In this document: positions 58,210 through 64,000 of the stretch, in pieces
Layout of the letters: each line of letters starts with the position of its first letter
How positions within the stretch are numbered: position 1 is the stretch's first letter
Assembly (NCBI RefSeq): GCF_000018885.1
Contig: NC_010168.1
Location: 372,001 to 436,000 of the forward strand
Source: Renibacterium salmoninarum ATCC 33209
GTDB taxonomy: Bacteria > Actinomycetota > Actinomycetes > Actinomycetales > Micrococcaceae
DNA length: 64,000 nt
Direction: 5' to 3'
Position numbers and translations under genes: made by a program
Notes under the pieces: generated by a model
Told to the model about the DNA's origin: nothing
Databases searched by the model: none
Seen by the model: the letters and a program-made list of their open reading frames with translations, nothing else

Positions 58210-58983
58210 CTAGTTGTTGCGCAGAACTCGTTGCAGGAACTGCCGGGTTCTGGGTTCTTGCGGATCCGTCAGCACCTCGGACGCTGATCCGCGTTCCACT
58301 ACTACGCCGCCGTCCATAAACACCACTTCATCGGCTGTTTTTCGGGCGAAGGCTAGTTCGTGGGTCACGAGAACCATCGTCCAACCCTCACTGGCCAATT
58401 CCTGGATTACGGTGAGGACGTCGCCAACTAATTCGGGGTCCAAAGCAGAAGTTGGCTCGTCAAAGAGCAGCAGCTGTGGTTTGAGCGCCAAAGCTCGGAC
58501 AATGCCCACACGCTGTTGCTGGCCGCCGGAGAGCTCAAACGGATACGCATCCCTTTTCTCCGAGAGGCCAACCCGGGCTAAGAGCGATTCGGCCTCGGCG
58601 ATGGCTTCGGCCCGCGGGCGCTTCTGCACCTGGACAGGGCCTTCGATAATGTTCTGCAACACCGTTTTGTGTGGGAAGAGGTTGTAGTGCTGAAATACCA
58701 TCGCAGAACGATCCCGTAATGCGGCGGTCTGGCGTTTGGTGACCGGAGCGGAAAAATCGACCGAAACGTCGCCGATTCTCACCGTGCCTCCGTCCGGGGT
58801 TTCCAAGCCATTCAGCGATCGCAGGACCGTAGTTTTGCCAGAGCCTGAGGGGCCGATCAGTGCAACAACGGAGCCAAGTTTTATGCTCAGGTCAATTCCC
58901 TTGAGCACCTCATTTGAGCCAAATGCTTTGCGTAACCCAGCGACGGCGAGTACTTCGTTCTTTGACTGCTTTGGGCAGTTCAA
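58210..58983 (-). CDS. Polar amino acid ABC transporter ATP-binding protein
   Basis: 257 residues. Start chosen at TTG 58983, which overlaps the permease stop (TTGA); the open frame runs to 59046 but that part lies inside the permease gene. Walker A GPSGSGKTT, FQHYNLFPHKTVLQN, signature LSGGQQQRV, Walker B LLLFDEPTSALD and H-loop VTHE are all present. GlnQ/HisP-type importer ATPase. It follows the permease directly. Intact, but the binding protein for this system is truncated. Confidence 0.9.
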   Translation of the reverse strand: MNCPKQSKNEVLAVAGLRKAFGSNEVLKGIDLSIKLGSVVALIGPSGSGKTTVLRSLNGLETPDGGTVRIGDVSVDFSAPVTKRQTAALRDRSAMVFQHYNLFPHKTVLQNIIEGPVQVQKRPRAEAIAEAESLLARVGLSEKRDAYPFELSGGQQQRVGIVRALALKPQLLLFDEPTSALDPELVGDVLTVIQELASEGWTMVLVTHELAFARKTADEVVFMDGGVVVERGSASEVLTDPQEPRTRQFLQRVLRNN

Positions 58984-59639
58984 TGGGCGACATAGCGATC
59001 CAACCTCTTTGCAAGTTGCGATTGGATGGTGGATAAGACCAGGCAAATCACCCAGTAAACCAAAGCAGCCTCAAGATAGAGCACCATGAAATCTCGGCTC
59101 ACCGCGGCAATTTTCTGTGATTCCTTGAACAGTTCGGTCACCAAGATCAAAGAAGCGAGCGAAGTGTCTTTGATGAGCGAAATGAAAGTATTGGAAAGTG
59201 GTGGCAACGAGACTCGCGCGGCCTGCGGCAAGATAATCCGGAACAGCGATTGGCCGCGAGACATGCCGATCATATGACCCGCTTCCCACTGACCCTTTGG
59301 CACGGATAGGATTGCGGCCCGAATCACCTCGGCAGCATAGCCACCCACGTTGAGCGAAAGTGCAATGATCGCGCTCGGCCAAGGGTCAAGCTTCACCCCG
59401 ATGCTTGGCAAACCGTAGAAGATCACAAACAGTTGAACCAGCAGCGGCGTGCCACGGATCACCGAGATGTAAAAACGGCCGATGCCGGCAAGGACCAGAT
59501 TGCGGCTGATTCGTAATAAGGCCACCGCGAGAGCCAGCACCAGACCGATCGCGAAGGAAGCTAGCGCCAACGGGATGGTCGCGGTCACGGCGCCAAGCAA
59601 TATTGGGCCGAGAGAACTCCAAATGAGGTCCCAATTCAT
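58980..59639 (-). CDS. Polar amino acid ABC transporter permease
   Basis: 219 residues with about five membrane helices and the HisM/GlnP signature FYISVIRGTPLLVQLFVIFYGLP and the coupling loop EAGHMIGMSRGQSLFRIILPQAARVSLPPL. It forms the membrane channel of the amino-acid importer with the ATPase gene next to it. Intact. The upstream gene in the operon (binding protein) is cut by an IS scar, so promoter supply is uncertain. Confidence 0.92.
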   Translation of the reverse strand: MNWDLIWSSLGPILLGAVTATIPLALASFAIGLVLALAVALLRISRNLVLAGIGRFYISVIRGTPLLVQLFVIFYGLPSIGVKLDPWPSAIIALSLNVGGYAAEVIRAAILSVPKGQWEAGHMIGMSRGQSLFRIILPQAARVSLPPLSNTFISLIKDTSLASLILVTELFKESQKIAAVSRDFMVLYLEAALVYWVICLVLSTIQSQLAKRLDRYVAH

Positions 59640-59680
59640 GGTTCAGCCTAACTCGGGTGTAGTCCGTTGTGGCATAGGCA

Positions 59681-59827
59681 CTATTTGGAAACGTCAGTGA
59701 CGAAGTACTTCTCAGAAATCTTGCTGAGTGATCCATCTGCCGATAGCTCCGACAACGCCTTATTGATGGCTTCGGTCAGCGCACTGGCGCCCTTAGGTTG
59801 AACCGTTACCGGTTTCTTGCCGCTTTT
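59681..59827 (-). pseudogene. Amino acid ABC transporter substrate-binding protein, C-terminal fragment
   Basis: The last 48 codons of a family-3 solute-binding protein: SGKKPVTVQPKGASALTEAINKALSELSADGSLSKISEKYFVTDVSK, stop at 59681-59683. The frame is lost at the IS scar just above 59826. The expected N-terminal 200 or more residues, with signal peptide and lipobox, are absent: beyond the IS lies an unrelated gene. The transporter therefore lacks its binding protein here. Confidence 0.85.
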
Positions 59828-60245
59828 ATGCGAGTCCCTGCACCGGTTGGGCCGGGATGGTTTCTTTAGCGTAATACGCTACTTCGTGTTCTGTCGGTGG
59901 GATGTCTCCGATGCTGGTGTGTAGGCGGTCGTTGTTGTACCAATCGATCCAGGCCAAGCTGGCCCATTCAACCTCATCGATGGTTTTCAACGGCCCGTTG
60001 CGGAAGGGAGAATCTTCTCGGACGGCTTCAGTCTTGAACAGGCCGATGGTGGACTCGGCCAAGGCGTTATCGTAGGCGTCCCCGACAGAGCCGATTGATG
60101 CTGCGATGCCCTCCAGAGTCAGGGTTTCCCCGAAATGCAAGGAAGTGTACTGGGACCCGGCGGCGGAATGATGGATCAGCCCTTCTGCGACCGGATGCCT
60201 GGTGCGTGTCCGCTGCCATAAGCCCATCCTGAGTGCTGTGCTCAC
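59826..60245 (-). CDS. IS3-family transposase OrfB, C-terminal fragment
   Basis: 139 residues: GLIHHSAAGSQYTSLHFGETL (DDE second Asp region; the usual HSDAGSQY has Ala for Asp here), GDAYDNALAESTIGLFKTE and WIDWYNNDRLHTSIGDIPP. The N-terminal half, including the first catalytic Asp, is missing and the second is replaced, so it cannot be active. Ends at TAA 59826-59828. Confidence 0.85.
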   Translation of the reverse strand: MSTALRMGLWQRTRTRHPVAEGLIHHSAAGSQYTSLHFGETLTLEGIAASIGSVGDAYDNALAESTIGLFKTEAVREDSPFRNGPLKTIDEVEWASLAWIDWYNNDRLHTSIGDIPPTEHEVAYYAKETIPAQPVQGLA

Positions 60246-60257
60246 CAGGGCGATTCA
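59826..60257 (-). mobile_element. IS3-family element remnant (internally/terminally deleted)
   Basis: About 430 bp of IS3-family sequence reading leftward. Its upstream edge carries TGAATCGCCC (minus strand, 60257-60248), identical to the terminal bases of the element at 277-286, but joined straight to the middle of a transposase gene. Its other edge meets binding-protein coding sequence within a few bases of the transposase stop. Left and right of it lie pieces of two different genes, so this is a scar of IS-mediated deletion or recombination. Confidence 0.75.
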
Positions 60258-60586
60258 GTCGCGATGATGAGCGGTAGTCGACGACCAGCCTTGTCACTGA
60301 GGGGGCCAACAATTAGCTGGCCTGCGGCGAAGCCTATGGTGGTTGCGGTGAGCGTAAGTTGGATAGCTGCAGCACTGACGTGCAAATCTTCCTGCAAAAT
60401 AGGGAAAGCCGTCAGGTAAAGATCGAGGGTGAAAGGGGCCAAGGCAGTCAGCAGGCCTAAGATCACGATATAGACAAGTTTCTGGCGTTTACTCAGGGCA
60501 TCACCGGGATGCGTCAGGGTGCTCAGGTGGGGTTCCTTCGACGAATTCAAACACTTCAGACACAGCTGACGAGCTTCTCTACCCAT
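60242..60586 (-). pseudogene. Bcr/CflA-type multidrug MFS transporter, N-terminal fragment
   Basis: The N-terminus of a drug-resistance MFS permease: STLTHPGDALSKRQKLVYIVILGLLTALAPFTLDLYLTAFPILQEDL, then helices 2-3 and the loop VGPLSDKAGRRLPLII. The coding stops at ATESPW as the frame runs into the IS end at 60257. The remaining roughly 290 residues are gone; they are not on the other side of the scar. The expected start MSTLTHPG has CTG in place of ATG, so the upstream in-frame ATG 60586 or a TTG would be needed. Confidence 0.82.
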
Positions 60587-60672
60587 CGTAAGTGTTCATC
60601 TGCGGAATACAGTTTGACGGTCGAATGGTAATTTTGACGAATAGACAGGCCACAGCCATGGAGGCAGTACCG

Positions 60673-61446
60673 ATGAGCAGTCCACGACCCAGTGCCCCGG
60701 GTACGTCCAACGATGATTCCTTGCTCGGCAATGCCCGGACGCTATTTCGCCTTGCACCGCGACAGCTAAACGACGAATTTAGTCTTGCCAAAGAAGAACT
60801 TAAGGGCAAAGCCCGATTACTGGGCTTCGGAGCAGCACTCTTTGCCGTTGCGCTAGTGGTACTTGGGTTGCTGGTGATTGCCCTAGTGGTTGCGGCAATT
60901 ATGGGCTTGGCCACCGTATTGCCAGCTTGGCTCGCGGCGCTGATTGTGGCCGCTTTCTTTATCCTTCTGATCGCTATAGCAGTACTTTTGGGCCTCAAGA
61001 AAGTCAAAAAAGCCTTTCCGGTATTGCCTGAGGAGGCAATACGCGGACTCAAGCACGACGTCGGAATCTTGCGTCAAGGTGCTGGCTTTGATCCGCAGAC
61101 CTTGCTAAAACCAGAACTGAGTAAAGAAGAAAAAGAACAGCTCAAAGCGGAGAAAGAAGCGAAGGCAGCTGAAGCTAAGGCTGAGCGGGAAGCTAAGGCG
61201 GCGGAGGCCGATCCAGTGCCCTCTGAAGCTGAGCTGCGAACCAGGATTGCTGCTCGTCGTGAGCATCTCTTGCGGGTTCGTGAAGGTCTCATTGAGCAGG
61301 CTGACGTCAAAAAGCAGGCAAAGATACTTCTTGACGATCCGGATTCGGTGGTCGGCAAAGCCCGAGATCGTTGGGTACCGTGGAGTATTGCTGCCGTGTC
61401 CACCACCACTTTCTTCGTTCTACTGCGAAAGTTGATCAAAAGGTAG
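60673..61446 (+). CDS. DUF1469-like (phage-holin superfamily) membrane protein
   Basis: 257 residues from ATG 60673 (MSSPRPSAPG). The N-terminal part (RTLFRLAPRQLNDEFSLAKEELKGKARLLGFGAALF) and two membrane helices (about 58-80 and 87-110) fit DUF1469/holin_3_6 proteins. A long Lys/Glu/Ala coiled coil follows (about 150-185), then RTRIAARREHLLRVREGLIEQADVKKQAKILLDDPDSVV and a third helix near the basic C-terminus. Such proteins in actinobacteria are envelope-associated with unknown role. Intact. Confidence 0.78.
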   Translation: MSSPRPSAPGTSNDDSLLGNARTLFRLAPRQLNDEFSLAKEELKGKARLLGFGAALFAVALVVLGLLVIALVVAAIMGLATVLPAWLAALIVAAFFILLIAIAVLLGLKKVKKAFPVLPEEAIRGLKHDVGILRQGAGFDPQTLLKPELSKEEKEQLKAEKEAKAAEAKAEREAKAAEADPVPSEAELRTRIAARREHLLRVREGLIEQADVKKQAKILLDDPDSVVGKARDRWVPWSIAAVSTTTFFVLLRKLIKR

Positions 61447-61543
61447 GCTGCATACCGCCCGGGAAACTCCGGATAAGGGTTTCCAAGGGTAAACAGGTGT
61501 AAGCGACAATTCGGTCGCGACGGATGTGAGGAAAGGGGCGTGC

Positions 61544-62212
61544 ATGAGACTGATCGGCGCTGGCTCACGCCCTGGGCAGCCGATCGTGGACCATGACCGC
61601 ATTTTCACGATTCCGAACCTGCTAACTGTGGTCCGCTTTCTCGGTGTGCCGCTGTTTGTCTGGTTGGTACTAGCCAAAGAGGAATACGGCTGGGGCGTAC
61701 TGGTACTGGCGGTGATGGGTAGCACTGATTGGGTTGATGGTTACATTGCGCGTCGGTTCGATCAGACGTCCAAACTTGGCCGAATTCTAGATCCCGTCGC
61801 AGATCGAATTGCCTTAATTACGGTTGCCATCACTTTGGTGATTGCGGAAGTTGCCCCGTGGTGGTTGCTTGCCATCATGGTCATCCCGGACGCCGTGCTG
61901 ACTACTACCTCACTTCTTTTCTTCCGCTGGCATCCAGATTTGCCGGTGAGCATCATTGGCAAACTTCGCACGGCTGCGCTGCTATTGGGCACTCCGATGC
62001 TGTTGCTCGCCAAAGCACTTGGGGATGAGCCGAATGCTTTGACCTACATCGCCTGGACATTTTTGGTGCTGGGCATCATCGGCCACCTGATTGCGGCATA
62101 TAACTATTTCTGGGCCATCGTCCGGAAGCATCGCGAGTTACACTTTCCACTCGAGGTGCCAGAGGCCATGACTCCGGAGGCCATGGATAAGCCGGACGGC
62201 GAAACCCGATGA
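61544..62212 (+). CDS. CDP-alcohol phosphatidyltransferase family protein
   Basis: 222 residues from ATG 61544, preceded by GAAAGGGG. The catalytic motif D-x2-D-G-x2-A-R-x8-G-x3-D-x3-D is complete: STDWVDGYIARRFDQTSKLGRILDPVADR (about residues 61-89). Six membrane helices follow or flank it. It transfers a phosphatidyl group from CDP-diacylglycerol to an alcohol (glycerol-phosphate or inositol-phosphate). The exact acceptor is not shown by sequence; close to PgsA in form. Overlaps the next gene (ATGATG). Confidence 0.9.
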   Translation: MRLIGAGSRPGQPIVDHDRIFTIPNLLTVVRFLGVPLFVWLVLAKEEYGWGVLVLAVMGSTDWVDGYIARRFDQTSKLGRILDPVADRIALITVAITLVIAEVAPWWLLAIMVIPDAVLTTTSLLFFRWHPDLPVSIIGKLRTAALLLGTPMLLLAKALGDEPNALTYIAWTFLVLGIIGHLIAAYNYFWAIVRKHRELHFPLEVPEAMTPEAMDKPDGETR

Positions 62213-63120
62213 TGTGGCTCGCTGTCGCCTGTGCGGTTGCTGGGGCGTTCTTTCTGGCTTTCGGAGCGCAGCGCCAAGGTAGTGCGGTTCAAACAAACAC
62301 TGGCGGTCTAGCGCTCGGCGGCAATGGTTTCATGCGTCTGCTGCGCAATCCTCGATGGGTCTTTGGCCTCCTGTTGCTTGGTGCAGGCATGGTGCTCAAC
62401 GTAGTTGCGCTAAGTATGGGAAACCTGACCGTAATCCAGCCGATCGGCGCTATTGCCTTGGTGATCACCACGGTGGTGAACTCCAGAGACCAGGGGATCC
62501 GGCTCAACCGTGCCACGATTGTCGCGATTAGCTCCTGCGTCGCGGGCAGCGCAATCTTTGTCTTGCTCGCGGTCAATGTGGTCGCCGAAAACACCCACGT
62601 AAGTGAAACGGAAGAACTGGCGGTTGCGCTGCTTCTGGTGCTCGTTGTGGTGATCTTTGGTGGTGCGGTGCTGTTATGGCGGCGCCGGTTGAAAGCGTTT
62701 TTCTACATCATTGGCGCGGGCGTGCTTTTCGGCTTTGTCGCGGTGCTGACTCGAATAATTTCAAAACAGCTTTTAGACCCCAATGGCCTTTTCCTCCTCA
62801 ATATCCAGTGGTATTCGATTATTGCTATTGCGGCAGCTGGCGGACTTGGCTCGTGGTTTGTCCAGAGCGCGTATGCCTCTGGTCCGCCGGACTTGGCGAT
62901 TGCTGGCCTTACCGTGGTGGATCCTTTGGTGGGCATCGCCATCGGAATCATCATTTTGAATGAACTTCGACCGAATGTGCCTGCCGTGGTGGCGATTGCC
63001 ATGGGTGTGGCCGCTTTGCTTGCTATCGTGGGAGTCATTGCTCTTTCGCGTCATCATCCAGATGTGGTCAAACGCAAACGGGATGCGAGAGAAGCGGCTA
63101 AACGGTCGCAGCGCAAGTAA
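62209..63120 (+). CDS. DMT-superfamily (EamA/NIPA-like) membrane transporter
   Basis: 303 residues with nine to ten membrane helices: WLAVACAVAGAFFLAFGAQRQG at the N-terminus, ALSMGNLTVIQPIGAIALVITT mid, and AYASGPPDLAIAGLTVVDPLVGIAIGIIILNE late, matching DMT/NIPA-type permeases common in Micrococcaceae. Basic C-terminus (KRKRDAREAAKRSQRK). Substrate unknown; some relatives are called magnesium or small-metabolite transporters. Overlaps the phosphatidyltransferase stop by 4 nt, so they are co-translated. Confidence 0.82.
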   Translation: MMWLAVACAVAGAFFLAFGAQRQGSAVQTNTGGLALGGNGFMRLLRNPRWVFGLLLLGAGMVLNVVALSMGNLTVIQPIGAIALVITTVVNSRDQGIRLNRATIVAISSCVAGSAIFVLLAVNVVAENTHVSETEELAVALLLVLVVVIFGGAVLLWRRRLKAFFYIIGAGVLFGFVAVLTRIISKQLLDPNGLFLLNIQWYSIIAIAAAGGLGSWFVQSAYASGPPDLAIAGLTVVDPLVGIAIGIIILNELRPNVPAVVAIAMGVAALLAIVGVIALSRHHPDVVKRKRDAREAAKRSQRK

Positions 63121-63221
63121 CGTATGACGGCGATCCTGCCGAAAGACGTTTGCCGTCTCGCCGCGCAGGCAAGAAGGACCCTAGGTAAACCAAGCACTGA
63201 GCTTTTCAAGATTGGACTACT

Positions 63222-64000
63222 GTGACCCCGACTCGTGAAGACGCCGAGCCACGCAAGCCTCTAGTAATTTTGATAGCTGCCGAGACCTATCCGCCGACGA
63301 TGAACGGCGCTGCTCAGTTCTGTTACCGGTTGGCGAAGGGGATGGGCGCGCGTGGACATGCAATGCATGTGCTGGCCCCTCAGCCAGTAGCTGGTGCCAG
63401 TTACACCGAGGTTCGCAGCGAAGCCCAAGTGCACCGGCTACGCTCACACGCGATGTTTACTAACCCAGATTTCCGGATTTGCTTTCCGTGGGAGATCAAG
63501 CGGGAGATTTCCCAGCTTTTTGATCGGATCAAGCCAGATGTAGTGCACATTCAGTGTCACTACATGATTGGTAAGGCGACCATGGAAGAGTGCGTTCGGC
63601 GCGGTATACGGGTAATTTCTACCAACCACTTTATGCCGGAGAACCTCAACCCGTTCCTGCCATTCCCAGAATGGTTCTTGAAAATCGTGGCGCGAAATTC
63701 TTGGCGAGACATGGGCAAGATTATGGGCAAAGGCGCGGTTGTTACCACGCCGACCCAGCTGGCCGCAGACGCGATGCGCGAGCTTGCGAAATTGGACAAA
63801 GTTCTTCCGGTCTCTAATGGTATTGATTCAGCCGCTTATGTGCTCAAGGCTGGCGAAGAGATCTCCCCCCCTGACTACCGGACGGTGCTTTTCGCTGGGC
63901 GTTTGGCCGAGGAAAAGCACGTTGACGTTCTGATCAGGGCAATAGGGAAGTTACCGGCAGATCTCAACGCTCATTTGGAAATCGTTGGTGGCGGAGAGGT
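63222..64000 (+). CDS. Glycosyltransferase family 4, N-terminal part
   Basis: Starts GTG 63222 and stays open to the window end (about 259 codons). The GT-B N-domain has AAETYPPTMNGAAQFCYRLAKGMGARGH, IKPDVVHIQCHYMIGKA, VISTNHFMPENL, and then VSNGID and VLFAGRLAEEKHVDVLIRAI, the donor-site start of the C-domain. Resembles actinobacterial diacylglycerol/phosphatidylinositol glycosyltransferases. Placed after a phosphatidyltransferase and a transporter, which fits glycolipid synthesis. The 3' end lies outside the window. Confidence 0.9.
   Translation, partial: MTPTREDAEPRKPLVILIAAETYPPTMNGAAQFCYRLAKGMGARGHAMHVLAPQPVAGASYTEVRSEAQVHRLRSHAMFTNPDFRICFPWEIKREISQLFDRIKPDVVHIQCHYMIGKATMEECVRRGIRVISTNHFMPENLNPFLPFPEWFLKIVARNSWRDMGKIMGKGAVVTTPTQLAADAMRELAKLDKVLPVSNGIDSAAYVLKAGEEISPPDYRTVLFAGRLAEEKHVDVLIRAIGKLPADLNAHLEIVGGGE

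Noticed and set aside
60579..61052. 157-codon minus-strand ORF opposite the holin-like gene
   Set aside because: Low-complexity shadow of the plus-strand membrane protein; no start context.

Overview
The window is from a high-GC Gram-positive of the Micrococcaceae (Arthrobacter-like). Markers are a GroEL of the [14 protein letters not shown] type under a CIRCE operator, DUF3263, DUF2630 and DUF3027 proteins, an asp23 operon, a DtxR/IdeR regulator, and c-di-AMP riboswitches in front of cell-wall hydrolases. Base composition is lower than is usual for Arthrobacter. About twenty genes are visibly broken by single-base indels, nonsense codons, a 14-bp duplication or IS scars. This pattern fits Renibacterium salmoninarum, the reduced, host-adapted relative of Arthrobacter; the species name is inference.

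Layout. 0-6 kb: an IS3-family end cutting into a serine hydrolase pseudogene, a mraY-like pseudogene, a second hydrolase remnant, a glycolate-oxidase-like gene with a nonsense codon, a proline/serine-rich membrane protein and a broken DUF4032 gene. 6-12 kb: ugpC-type sugar ABC ATPase, otsB-otsA trehalose synthesis, two tandem DsbA-like membrane thiol oxidoreductases and tRNA-Thr. 12-18 kb: excalibur protein, broken MFS transporter, and a heterodimeric ABC exporter with both genes broken. 18-23 kb: cutC, then a minus-strand envelope-stress block (Asp23, DUF2273, Asp23-like, DUF6286, AmaP-like and CsbD, then an ECF sigma factor with a zinc-finger/Asp23 partner). 23-33 kb: broken thrE, Nei/Fpg glycosylase, siderophore-interacting protein with an iron box, ung, LytR_C protein, cold-shock protein, broken TM2 gene, groEL and a LacI regulator. 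33-41 kb: RNase HI fusion, two-component system, and an adjacent XPB helicase plus helicase-associated gene, both decayed. 41-48 kb: broken long cold-shock gene, DUF3027, broken serC, ideR, two c-di-AMP riboswitches, M23 and two NlpC/P60-type secreted proteins, and an HNH nuclease. 48-53 kb: molybdenum cofactor and formate-dehydrogenase-like block in which mobA, the oxidoreductase and fdhD are broken but moeA is open. 53-64 kb: GH38 alpha-mannosidase, aldo/keto reductase with divergent TetR, an amino-acid ABC transporter whose binding protein is cut at an IS scar, a truncated Bcr/CflA gene, then a phospholipid/glycolipid block (holin-like protein, CDP-alcohol phosphatidyltransferase, DMT transporter, glycosyltransferase).

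Functionally, stress and envelope maintenance stay intact (trehalose, Asp23/sigma, GroEL, wall hydrolases under c-di-AMP control, iron regulation). Biosynthetic, respiratory and repair options are decaying as modules (serC, Moco-dependent oxidoreductase, XPB helicase pair, exporters). I see no CRISPR array, prophage or rRNA, and no clearly new defence-type system. The most distinctive items are the sigma/zinc-finger-Asp23 block, the exporter with complementary degenerate ATPase halves, the paired riboswitches, and the IS-scar junction at 59.8-60.3 kb.
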